29,524 nt of DNA, taken from a virus. Shown one piece after another: positions 17,504 to 23,015 of this stretch. The stretch's first letter is position 1. Each line of letters begins with the position of its first letter. The stretch lies in IMG/VR virus record IMGVR_UViG_3300031951_014640, positions 1-29,524 of that record; one strand, written 5' to 3'. Made by a program: the position numbers and the translations under genes. The notes below the pieces were generated by a model. The model saw only the letters and a program-made list of their open reading frames with translations. It searched no databases and was not told the DNA's origin.

Positions 17504-18037
17504 ATGAAAACAGTTGGTGATACCATTGAAAAATTTGCCGTAACAGGCGTCAACCCAGGTAGTGATCAGTTTTTTGACATTACTGACACAAGTTTTGAAG
17601 GTAAATGGAAAGTTATCGTTTACTACCCAAAAGATTTCACATTTGTTTGTCCAACAGAAATCGTAGCATACGATAAGTTGGCAAATGATTTCAAAGACCG
17701 TGATGCAGTATTATTGACAGGTTCAACAGACAATGAATTCTGTAAATTAGCATGGCAAAAAGCACACCCTGATCTAGCAAAGATTACGCATGTACAATTT
17801 GCAGATACACAACGCGGTGAACTAAGCTTAATCAATCAGCTTGGCATTTTCTTTGCGCCAGCTGGTGCAGCACTCCGCGCAACATTTATCGTTGATCCAG
17901 ACAATGTAATTCAACATGTTACAGTTAACAATCTAAATGTTGGTCGTAGCCCAGAAGAAACATTGCGTGTACTAGATGCACTACAAACAGGTGAACTATG
18001 TGCATGTAATCGTTCAGTTGGTGGCGAGACACTATAA
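17504..18037 (+). CDS. ahpC: Alkyl hydroperoxide reductase C (peroxiredoxin)
   Basis: A typical 2-Cys peroxiredoxin of the AhpC/Prx1 type, reducing hydrogen peroxide, organic peroxides or peroxynitrite in the cytoplasm. The active site PKDFTFVCPTE holds Pro42, Thr46 and the peroxidatic Cys49, and the conserved Arg is in ALRATFIVD. The C-terminus GELCACNR has Cys166 and Cys168, the CXC arrangement of the mycobacterial AhpC that is reduced by AhpD rather than AhpF. The partner ahpD is two genes downstream. The ATG at 17504 is chosen over an upstream one at 17462 because AAGGAGA precedes it at proper spacing and the 177-residue product starts like other family members. Own sigma70 promoter upstream. 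Confidence 0.93.
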   Translation: MKTVGDTIEKFAVTGVNPGSDQFFDITDTSFEGKWKVIVYYPKDFTFVCPTEIVAYDKLANDFKDRDAVLLTGSTDNEFCKLAWQKAHPDLAKITHVQFADTQRGELSLINQLGIFFAPAGAALRATFIVDPDNVIQHVTVNNLNVGRSPEETLRVLDALQTGELCACNRSVGGETL

Positions 18038-18432
18038 TGATAGAGTGCCTTATCTTAGGAGATAGTATAGCTAAGGGTGTAAGCCAAGTACGTACTGAGT
18101 GTGTGGCTTATGCTCAAAGCGGTATTAATAGCAAAGATTGGAACGATGCATATGTTAAAAAAGTTAAGCCAGCCAAAACTACAATTATTAGTTTAGGCAG
18201 TAATGATTTTAAAAACTTAAATACCGAAATAGAATTAGTAGCATTAAGAAGTTTTGTTAATTCTGATCGTGTATTTTGGATTGTTCCTGCTATCAAACCA
18301 GAAAAACAAGAGATAGTAAAAAAGATTGCCAGGCATTACGGTGATACTTTTGTTATTATTCCTGAACTATCTCCTGATAAGGTTCATCCTACATACAAAG
18401 GATATAGACAACTAGGAGCATTAACAAAATGA
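18037..18432 (+). CDS. Small SGNH hydrolase (GDSL-type esterase-like)
   Basis: 131 residues with all four SGNH blocks: Ser10 in LGDSIAKG, Gly29 in AQSGIN, Asn56 in SLGSND, and Asp114/His117 in DKVHPTYKGY. These form the oxyanion hole and Ser-His-Asp triad of GDSL-type esterases and acetylhydrolases. It is shorter than usual (180 or more), so it is a minimal version, with no signal peptide. It overlaps ahpC by one base (TAATG) and ahpD by four. Its insertion inside an ahpC-ahpD operon is unusual; a role in peroxide defence is not established. It could instead deacylate a phage or host metabolite. Confidence 0.75.
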   Translation: MIECLILGDSIAKGVSQVRTECVAYAQSGINSKDWNDAYVKKVKPAKTTIISLGSNDFKNLNTEIELVALRSFVNSDRVFWIVPAIKPEKQEIVKKIARHYGDTFVIIPELSPDKVHPTYKGYRQLGALTK

Positions 18433-18947
18433 CAGTATGGGTAGACACATTGAAAGAAGTAAGTATCCCTGATTACGCTAAGGATACAAAACTAAATTTA
18501 GATGCAGTAATTAAGCGTAGTACATTACCTGCCGAAGAAGCAGAAGCAGTAGCAGTTGCAGCAGCATTTGCAACAGGCAACAGTAAATTTTGGACATGGC
18601 TTCATAGCCAATTAGATAACCGTACTGAGGCTGATGCAGCATTAACAGCAGCAAGCATTATGGCACAAAACAACGTATGGTATCCATTTGTTGAAATGGC
18701 TGATGACGAAAACCTTAAAGGATTGCCAGCGCAATTGCGTATGAATGCAATTACAAGTCACGGTGGTACAACCAAAGCAAGATTTGAAGCATATAGTTTA
18801 GCAGCAAGTATCGTAGGCAAGTGTCATTTTTGTGTTAAGGCACATTATGAAACACTTAAAAAAGAAGGATACACAGTAGAACAGTTACGAGATATTGGAC
18901 GAATAGCGGCAGTTATAACATCAGTATCAAGAGTATTAAGTAACTAA
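18429..18947 (+). CDS. ahpD: AhpD-type alkylhydroperoxidase
   Basis: 172 residues with the AhpD active site GKCHFCVKAHYE: Cys132, Cys135 and His139, plus Glu120, matching the Glu/Cys/Cys/His proton-relay set of mycobacterial AhpD. AhpD has weak peroxidase activity of its own and regenerates AhpC using lipoyl-protein electrons. The CXC C-terminus of the AhpC encoded upstream fits this partnership. The all-helical Ala-rich middle is as expected. The start overlaps the SGNH gene by four bases. Host lipoylated dihydrolipoamide acyltransferase would be needed, since none is seen here. Confidence 0.88.
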   Translation: MTVWVDTLKEVSIPDYAKDTKLNLDAVIKRSTLPAEEAEAVAVAAAFATGNSKFWTWLHSQLDNRTEADAALTAASIMAQNNVWYPFVEMADDENLKGLPAQLRMNAITSHGGTTKARFEAYSLAASIVGKCHFCVKAHYETLKKEGYTVEQLRDIGRIAAVITSVSRVLSN

Positions 18948-18955
18948 ATACTTGT

Positions 18956-19456
18956 ATGAAAAACATAGGCGACATAGTAGGTTCTTATGCTATCAATTGC
19001 ATAAAACCAAACGAATCAAACTTTAACGGTAGAAAACTTGTTACCGAAAAAACCTTTGAGGGTTCTTGGAAAATATTTGTATTTTATCCAAATAACTTTA
19101 CTTATGTACATCCTGCTGAATTAGTAGGATTCCATAGTATTTCACAACAACTGGCTGTAAATGGTGTGATATTAATGATAGGGTCTACGGATAAATTGTT
19201 TTCTGAAAATGCTTGGAAAGCCATCAATGAAAAAGTTGGTACTCCTAGCTTATATATTTTTACGGATAATCCACATCAACAAAATAGTTTGGCAGATAAG
19301 TTAGGATTAGAATTATCAACAGAAAGGTTAACAAGGGTATTGTGTATTGTTGATGATAAAGATACAATACAGTTTATATCTGAGGATGACCTAGACATAG
19401 TGAGTTCAGTCTCAAGGATGTTATCGGGACTGAAACAAATAAGTGGGCAAATTTAA
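18956..19456 (+). CDS. AhpC-like peroxiredoxin paralogue lacking the peroxidatic cysteine
   Basis: 166 residues that align with AhpC throughout (IGDIVGSYAI, FEGSWKIFVFYP, RVLCIVDD). The active site reads PNNFTYVHPAE: Pro45 and Thr49 are kept but the peroxidatic Cys is His52 (codon CAT). The C-terminal CXC pair is also absent, and the protein ends at a SGLKQISGQI tail. The remaining cysteines (Cys15 and the one in VLCIVD) are not in redox positions. The reading frame is intact, so it appears to be kept for a non-peroxidase role such as mixing into the AhpC decamer, chaperone action or redox sensing. No Shine-Dalgarno is visible; ACTAAATA ends five bases before the ATG. Confidence 0.85.
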   Translation: MKNIGDIVGSYAINCIKPNESNFNGRKLVTEKTFEGSWKIFVFYPNNFTYVHPAELVGFHSISQQLAVNGVILMIGSTDKLFSENAWKAINEKVGTPSLYIFTDNPHQQNSLADKLGLELSTERLTRVLCIVDDKDTIQFISEDDLDIVSSVSRMLSGLKQISGQI

Positions 19457-19458
19457 AA

Positions 19459-19487
19459 TTGACATTTATTACTAGAAAAAGTATAAT
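19459..19487 (+). promoter_or_regulatory. Consensus sigma70 promoter
   Basis: TTGACA at 19459-19464 and TATAAT at 19482-19487 with a 17-base spacer, a perfect bacterial consensus. The start would be near 19494. It drives a roughly 200-base unit ending at the terminator at 19667-19700. Confidence 0.85.
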
Positions 19488-19516
19488 ATTTTGCATAAGG
19501 ACTAAATAAAATTACT

Positions 19517-19645
19517 ATGACTAACTTTACTTGTATACATACAACCAAAAAGCAGCCATCACTAATGGGGTGGCTACCTGTAGGGTTTTATGCCTTAACA
19601 AGTGACCGTAATATTATTGAGGGCTTGGGGGGTTTAGGTAAATAG
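19517..19645 (+). CDS. Possible 42-residue peptide or small RNA
   Basis: The unit between the consensus promoter and the terminator contains a 43-codon frame starting MTNFTCIHTTKK and ending EGLGGLGK. The nearest purine-rich stretch, AAGGA, is about 14 bases before the ATG, too far for a good ribosome binding site. The RNA also has a hairpin (AGCCA...TGGCT) inside the frame. It is equally possible that the unit makes a regulatory RNA of about 200 nt and the frame is chance. No homologue recognised. Confidence 0.35.
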   Translation: MTNFTCIHTTKKQPSLMGWLPVGFYALTSDRNIIEGLGGLGK

Positions 19646-19666
19646 TAGCGTGTAGTATGATTATCT

Positions 19667-19700
19667 AAACCCTGGTACTAAAAAAGTCCCAGGGTTTTTT
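19667..19700 (+). terminator. Rho-independent terminator
   Basis: AAACCCTGG (19667-19675) pairs with CCAGGGTTT (19689-19697) in a 9-bp stem with a 13-base loop, followed by a run of T. It closes the unit started at 19459. Confidence 0.85.
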
Positions 19701-19719
19701 GTTATATGGAGAACAACAA

Positions 19720-19872
19720 ATGAATTATCAAAATGATAACTTTGTCAACGACCATATATTATCAGATGAACAACTTGACAAATTGATAAGAGAAAAATTT
19801 GAAAGATTGCGACAGCAATATGGTTATATAAAAACGGTTGACAATAAAGACGATAACGTGTTAGAATCTTGA
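19720..19872 (+). CDS. Small acidic protein of unknown function
   Basis: 50 residues, MNYQNDNF to DDNVLES, with a GGAGA ribosome binding site eight bases before the ATG. It is charged and probably mostly helical (SDEQLDKLIREKFERLRQQ looks like an amphipathic helix). No family recognised. It follows the terminator, and its last codons contain the promoter for the downstream structured RNA. Small accessory proteins of this kind are common in T4-like early regions. Confidence 0.65.
   Translation: MNYQNDNFVNDHILSDEQLDKLIREKFERLRQQYGYIKTVDNKDDNVLES
19838..19867 (+). promoter_or_regulatory. Sigma70-type promoter for the structured RNA and HNH gene
   Basis: TTGACA at 19838-19843 and TAGAAT at 19862-19867 with an 18-base spacer, inside the 3' end of the small gene at 19720. 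Transcription would begin near 19874, at the beginning of the structured region that follows. Confidence 0.65.
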
Positions 19873-19873
19873 T

Positions 19874-20120
19874 ACGTTTAAGTGTGTAGAGAAACGAGGT
19901 CTCAATAGCGCACTTTAAACATGCTATGAACGGGCGGAGCCCCTGATGAAAGTGCTGGCGGTAACAGCAGAGTAAAACGGGAATGATAAAGCAAATTGAT
20001 GAACATGTGTAACCCTATGACCGATGACATAGGATCAGTTTGCTTTACCATACATTTTAATATAAAGTGGAACCATCGTTGCACCCTGACTGCAAAGAGA
20101 TTGAGTACTATATATTAGAG
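19874..20120 (+). ncRNA. Structured RNA upstream of the HNH gene (RNA-1)
   Basis: This noncoding stretch has several strong helices. GTTTAAGTGTG pairs with CGCACTTTAAAC with one bulge around a GAGA/TCTC hairpin (19876-19920). GGGC/GCCC and GCTG/CAGC hairpins follow. A 13-bp helix, AAAGCAAATTGAT (19988-20000) with ATCAGTTTGCTTT (20034-20046), encloses a CCTATG/CATAGG hairpin. TTGCA/TGCAA follows near 20080. It is more GC-rich than the flanking genes. It starts at a promoter, has no terminator, and runs into the HNH gene leader (AAAAGGAGAG before the ATG at 20155), so it may be a 5' regulatory RNA or be processed out. I match it to no known family. Confidence 0.65.
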
Positions 20121-20154
20121 TGTCTAAATACATTTAACTTAAAAGGAGAGAATC

Positions 20155-20715
20155 ATGTCAGTACTAGCGTTGGACATCGGTGGAATCCCTAGACAATGGA
20201 TTTCGCACGAAAATGCAATTACATATCATGCGAAAGATATGGTTGCATGGTCGCTAGGTGAAGTCGTTGCAAAGTTTCGTGGTGGAATTCAAAATGACGG
20301 TCGTTTGAGTTACATCGAAACTCCTAGTATCATTGCAATTAAAGGACATGGATTTGATCCAGCTAAACATGGCAAAGTCGCACTGACAAACAAAACATTG
20401 TTTGGACGTGACCGACATGTTTGCGCATACTGCGGTGGGCATTTTCCAAACTATCACCACCTTAGTCGTGACCATATCGTGCCTAAGAGTAAAGGTGGTG
20501 TTAATACATGGATGAATGTAGTAACTGCATGTACAGCATGTAATAACAAAAAAGACAATAAGACACTTAAAGAAGCAAGAATGGAATTACTTTATGTGCC
20601 TTACGAACCTAATCACTTTGAAAGTATGATTTTGCAAAATAGAAACATTCTTGCAGATCAAATGGAATATTTGATTAGTGGCGTGCCCAAACATAGCAGG
20701 ATCCTACAGTCTTAG
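20155..20715 (+). CDS. HNH endonuclease (stand-alone, bacterial type)
   Basis: 186 residues. A zinc-binding HNH domain is complete: C90XXC93, the catalytic RDHIVPKSKGG (D106, H107), N121 in WMNVV, and C126XXC129N. The N-terminal 75 residues (LALDIGGIPRQWIS, MVAWSLGEVVAKFRGG) and the C-terminal tail (NRNILADQMEYL) match a widespread proteobacterial HNH family of unknown target. It lacks a RuvC domain, so it is not IscB. The gene has a strong AAAAGGAGAG ribosome binding site and a structured leader. It may be a free-standing homing-type nuclease in the tRNA cluster or a host-derived gene. Confidence 0.85.
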   Translation: MSVLALDIGGIPRQWISHENAITYHAKDMVAWSLGEVVAKFRGGIQNDGRLSYIETPSIIAIKGHGFDPAKHGKVALTNKTLFGRDRHVCAYCGGHFPNYHHLSRDHIVPKSKGGVNTWMNVVTACTACNNKKDNKTLKEARMELLYVPYEPNHFESMILQNRNILADQMEYLISGVPKHSRILQS

Positions 20716-20716
20716 G

Positions 20717-20745
20717 TTGACATTAATTCAGAGTTGAGATATACT
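20717..20745 (+). promoter_or_regulatory. Sigma70 promoter of tRNA-Arg(UCU)
   Basis: TTGACA (20717-20722), 17-base spacer, TATACT (20740-20745). The predicted start near 20752 leaves a 7-base leader before the tRNA at 20759. Confidence 0.85.
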
Positions 20746-20758
20746 CTGCTTTTAATAT

Positions 20759-20835
20759 CTGCCCGTAGCTCAGTTGGATAGAGCAACAGCCTTCTAAGCT
20801 GTGGGTCGGACGTTCGAATCGTCTCGGGCAGGCCA
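20759..20835 (+). tRNA. tRNA-Arg(UCU)
   Basis: Full cloverleaf: acceptor CTGCCCG/CGGGCAG (7 bp), D arm GCTC/GAGC, anticodon stem ACAGC/GCTGT with loop CTTCTAA (anticodon TCT), T arm with TTCGAAT, discriminator G, encoded CCA. Confidence 0.95.
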
Positions 20836-20844
20836 GAGTAAAAT

Positions 20845-20920
20845 GGGGGTATAGCTCAGCTGGGAGAGCAGTAGCTTTGCAAGCTAAAGGTCATCGGTTC
20901 GATCCCGTTTACCTCCACCA
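20845..20920 (+). tRNA. tRNA-Ala(UGC)
   Basis: Acceptor GGGGGTA/TACCTCC contains the G3-U70 wobble that marks alanine tRNAs. Anticodon loop TTTGCAA (TGC); the anticodon stem GTAGC/GCTAA has one mismatch. T loop TTCGATC, discriminator A, encoded CCA. It lies nine bases after tRNA-Arg and is probably cotranscribed. Confidence 0.95.
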
Positions 20921-20929
20921 AACAACAAC

Positions 20930-20958
20930 TTGACATTAAATCCAAAACGAGATAAGAT
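20930..20958 (+). promoter_or_regulatory. Sigma70 promoter before tRNA-Glu
   Basis: TTGACA (20930-20935), 17-base spacer, TAAGAT (20953-20958). The 5' part CTTGACATTAAATCC is nearly repeated at 29503, at the right edge of the window. Confidence 0.75.
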
Positions 20959-20996
20959 GTCTGAATATTTTGATTCTTTAACAATTTAAGTTTTAT

Positions 20997-21072
20997 GCAC
21001 CCATCGTCTAGTGGCCTAGGACCCCGCCCTTTCACGGCGGTAACAGGGATTCGAATTCCCTTGGGTGTACCA
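20997..21072 (+). tRNA. tRNA-Glu(UUC)
   Basis: Acceptor GCACCCA/TGGGTGT with a G1-U72 wobble. Anticodon stem CCGCC/GGCGG, loop CTTTCAC (TTC). T arm GGGATTCGAATTCCC, discriminator A, encoded CCA. Confidence 0.95.
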
Positions 21073-21132
21073 TTTAATGATATAACTAACTGTGATACAA
21101 GCACAACATGCTTGGTAGATTATATCATACTT

Positions 21133-21209
21133 GCCCACTTAGCTCATTCGGTTAGAGCATCGTCTTGATAAGGCGGGGGTGCTTGGTTCGATTCCAAGAG
21201 TGGGCACCA
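21133..21209 (+). tRNA. tRNA-Ile(GAU)
   Basis: Acceptor GCCCACT/AGTGGGC is perfect. D arm GCTC/GAGC, anticodon loop TTGATAA (GAT), T arm CTTGG/CCAAG, discriminator A, encoded CCA. The anticodon stem TCGTC/GGCGG uses wobble pairs. Confidence 0.93.
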
Positions 21210-21213
21210 AAGT

Positions 21214-21242
21214 TTGACAATAAATTAGTTTGCTGTTATACT
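21214..21242 (+). promoter_or_regulatory. Sigma70 promoter of the large structured RNA
   Basis: TTGACA (21214-21219), 17-base spacer, TATACT (21237-21242), starting five bases after tRNA-Ile. The predicted start is near 21249. Confidence 0.85.
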
Positions 21243-21248
21243 AGCGGC

Positions 21249-21836
21249 AAATAGAGATTGCAGCAGTAAAGAGCAGAGCCTGATACACATAGGGAAGCCC
21301 ATTCTATGAAATGGTACCTCAGGATGAAGGGATTAAGTTCCTGTGAAAACTGTGTAAGATTTCCGGTTACTACTTTCCATAAAGTAGCGTGTGGCGACGA
21401 GAATTGTCCCGGTGGCTATGGCACCGTTAGCGAAACATAGACTCTGCATTTCGATGTGGTGTCTCCGGTGTTTCAGACAACATGGCAGCGTGGACACTAC
21501 GCGGCACAGTCCTTTTAGTGTTCGGACAGGGCAACAACTCCAGCTTGGGGGCGACCGTGGAAAAGCGTGGCCCAAGCAATTATATTGAAGCATACTTTTG
21601 TCACCCGGGTGTAGCTTCACCCATAATACAGCGAGTTCAGGGGTAATTGCCTGACAGGATTGTATAAAGTTACAGGAACTTTGACAAGTTTCGGAAGTGT
21701 GTTTCAATATAGTTAATATTAGTTTTGTAGCTTGTAAGCTCAGAGGCAAGCGCAGGCGTTATGTAACCGAAACAATAAACAGTAATCACGTGTAAAGCTG
21801 TTGAGTTAGGCATATAGTGCAGGCTACAAAACTAAT
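21249..21836 (+). ncRNA. Large structured noncoding RNA, about 590 nt (RNA-2), GOLLD/ROOL-like in context
   Basis: A stretch with its own consensus promoter, no convincing ORF on the coding strand, and clearly higher GC than its flanks. Many helices are visible: CATAG/CTATG (about 21288-21308), CTACTTT/AAAGTAG (21370s), CGGTG/CACCG (21410s), GTGTC/GACAC, GTCC/GGAC, a 7-bp GCTTGGG/CCCAAGC (21543/21571), GGGTG/CACCC, TCAGG/CCTGA and AAAGTT/AACTTT. A 15-bp long-range helix joins 21581-21595 to 21697-21711 with two wobbles. A 16-bp perfect helix joins 21716-21731 to 21823-21838 and runs into the next gene's ATG. Size, phage setting and tRNA neighbours recall GOLLD and ROOL RNAs, but I cannot confirm either from sequence alone. 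Confidence 0.75.
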
Positions 21837-22301
21837 ATGAAAACATTATTTTTTATTTTACTACTTGTAACACAGAATAGTTTTGCCTGTGATAAATTTG
21901 TTATTGGATTTAAAGGCATCAATGATGTGTTTGACAACCGTGCCTTTAATCAGTATGCAAAGAAACAAAATTCATGTGCAATAACTTATAGGTGGAATCA
22001 AGCACACTTAGCAGTAAAATTTATTAATAAAAATAATAAACAATATCAATTGTATGGCTTTAGTAAGGGTGCAGAAAGTATTAGACAAGTTTTACCTAAT
22101 GTGAAACGAAAGCCTTCATTAGTTATCACGATTGGTGCATATCATACAGCACAGGTTAATTACAGTGTTTATGGTGTGCAGACAAAAAATTATTTTGACG
22201 ATTCAGGTAAGCGTAATGTTGCACCAGGTGTACACATTAAAAATGTAAGTCATCAAGCAATACAGGCTTATGTAAACAAACATTATTTAGGTGTGAAATA
22301 G
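21837..22301 (+). CDS. Exported alpha/beta-hydrolase-like protein (GXSXG)
   Basis: 154 residues starting with a signal peptide (MKTLFFILLLVTQNSFA, cleavage likely before Cys18). A GFSKG nucleophile-elbow motif (Ser76) follows a YQLY strand, and late His residues (HIKNVSHQAIQAYV) could complete a catalytic triad, as in small lipases or cutinase-like esterases. The short length leaves little room for a lid. The first two bases of the start codon are inside the 16-bp terminal helix of the RNA upstream, and no Shine-Dalgarno is seen, so translation may be tied to folding or processing of that RNA. A role in lysis or envelope remodelling is possible. Confidence 0.65.
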   Translation: MKTLFFILLLVTQNSFACDKFVIGFKGINDVFDNRAFNQYAKKQNSCAITYRWNQAHLAVKFINKNNKQYQLYGFSKGAESIRQVLPNVKRKPSLVITIGAYHTAQVNYSVYGVQTKNYFDDSGKRNVAPGVHIKNVSHQAIQAYVNKHYLGVK

Positions 22302-22305
22302 ATTT

Positions 22306-22382
22306 GGCTTGTTAGTTCAGTTGGTTAGAACGCCGCCCTGTCACGGCGGAGGTCAGGGGTTCAAGTCCCCTACAAGTCGCCA
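22306..22382 (+). tRNA. tRNA-Asp(GUC)
   Basis: Acceptor GGCTTGT/ACAAGTC with a G2-U71 wobble. D arm GTTC/GAAC, anticodon stem CCGCC/GGCGG, loop CTGTCAC (GTC), T arm AGGGG/CCCCT with TTCAAGT, discriminator G, encoded CCA. Confidence 0.95.
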
Positions 22383-22385
22383 GAA

Positions 22386-22704
22386 CGTTCTGCTTAGTCA
22401 GCAGATAGTGTGACCCGCACGATGAGAAGTAGTATGACAACTACGGGTGGTACACTTTAAACCGAAAGTGCGCTGGCAATGCGAAAACGAGACCTGTCGT
22501 GGAGAGGGTGGAGGCCGTGTGTGATGGTATTGAGACTACTCCGTGCTTGATGCGGTATAATTACCTCCGAGGTCTGTCAGAGCAGTTTTATTATGGGGGT
22601 TGCCCCGGTCGGCGGTCTGTAAAACCGTTCCCAAAAGATCGGAAGTCGGGTATGTGGAGCGTTACCATCAGCCCCCACCAATTACTTTTAAAGGAGATCC
22701 TGTT
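22386..22704 (+). ncRNA. Structured noncoding RNA, about 320 nt (RNA-3)
   Basis: Between tRNA-Asp and tRNA-Lys lies a GC-rich stretch with dense pairing: TCTGC/GCAGA at the 5' end; a three-part stem AGTGT/ACACT (22407/22452), ACCCG/CGGGT and GTAGT/ACTAC; AGACCT with AGGTCT (22490/22570); GGAGG/CCTCC; CCG/CGG; and an 8-bp helix GGGGGTTG (22595-22602) with CAGCCCCC (22669-22676) enclosing CCGGTC/GATCGG and CGGT/ACCG. A plus-strand frame across it (22499-22732) is rich in Cys, Arg and Trp and looks like a shadow. At the 3' end AAAGGAGA precedes a 12-codon frame from 22705 that runs into tRNA-Lys; its reality is doubtful. No promoter is seen, so it may be processed from a transcript read through tRNA-Asp. 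Confidence 0.65.
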
Positions 22705-22733
22705 ATGGATAGTGACAAGAGTATTAAGATGAC

Positions 22734-22809
22734 GCGGGCATAGCTCAGCAGGTAGAGCAGTAGACTTTTAATCTATTGGTCGTGGGTTCGAATCCCTCTG
22801 CCCGTACCA
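22734..22809 (+). tRNA. tRNA-Lys(UUU)
   Basis: Acceptor GCGGGCA/TGCCCGT with a G1-U72 wobble. D arm GCTC/GAGC, anticodon loop CTTTTAA (TTT), T loop TTCGAAT, discriminator A, encoded CCA. Its 3' end GTACCA is also part of a long stem with downstream sequence. Confidence 0.95.
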
Positions 22810-22896
22810 TATAAAAACACATTCGAATATAAAAATAATGGCGCTCGGGGCTATGGAGGGTTTTACGACAATCCAGGAATGTGTTTCTATATGGTA
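22805..22896 (+). ncRNA. Stem-loop element with 20-bp stem next to tRNA-Lys
   Basis: Bases 22805-22824 (TACCATATAAAAACACATTC) pair with 22877-22896 except for one A-C mismatch. The 52-base interior holds a TGGA/TCCA hairpin. The left arm includes the CCA end of tRNA-Lys, so the stem and the mature tRNA cannot form together. It could be a processing signal, a small RNA or an attenuator. From here to pqqA nothing else is seen apart from the promoter region. Confidence 0.55.
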
Positions 22897-22961
22897 ATTT
22901 TAATGATTTTAATTAGCTATCGTTCATTACTATGCGTATAGTCAGTACCATTTTTGTGTTG

Positions 22962-22997
22962 TATACTATCTTAAATACATGTGCAGTACATGTATTT
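22962..22997 (+). promoter_or_regulatory. pqqA promoter region with 10-bp inverted repeat
   Basis: TATACT at 22962-22967 is a good -10 box, but no clear -35 is present, so an activator may be needed. AAATACATGT (22973-22982) and ACATGTATTT (22988-22997) form a perfect 10-bp inverted repeat with a 5-base spacer at the expected transcript start. It could act as an operator or as a 5' hairpin protecting the short message. TTAAATAC inside it also resembles a late-type octamer. Confidence 0.5.
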
Positions 22998-23015
22998 TAA
23001 TTTAAGGAGAGTAAC

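Noticed and set aside
20155-20715. HNH gene plus upstream RNA as an IscB/omega-RNA (HEARO) system
   Set aside because: The protein is 186 residues with no RuvC domain and matches a stand-alone HNH family, so RNA-guided activity is not supported.
21333-21749. 138-codon minus-strand frame across RNA-2
   Set aside because: Cys- and Ser-rich composition unlike the other genes, no ribosome binding site, and it lies antisense to a region with its own promoter and dense RNA structure.
21249-22704. RNase P RNA or tmRNA
   Set aside because: No GAGGAAAGUC-type conserved regions of RNase P RNA, and no tRNA-like ends with an internal tag frame for tmRNA.
22499-22732. 77-codon plus-strand frame across RNA-3
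   Set aside because: Composition rich in Arg, Cys and Gly, a poor start, and coincidence with strong helices point to a shadow of structured RNA.
22705-22743. 12-codon frame with AAAGGAGA ribosome binding site ending in tRNA-Lys
   Set aside because: Too short to support without expression data; mentioned only under RNA-3.
22900-22975. Possible glnA-type riboswitch before pqqA (TCGTTCAT stretch)
   Set aside because: Only a short match to the 5' motif; the GGAAGUAGG core and the 3' GGAACGC pairing segment are absent.
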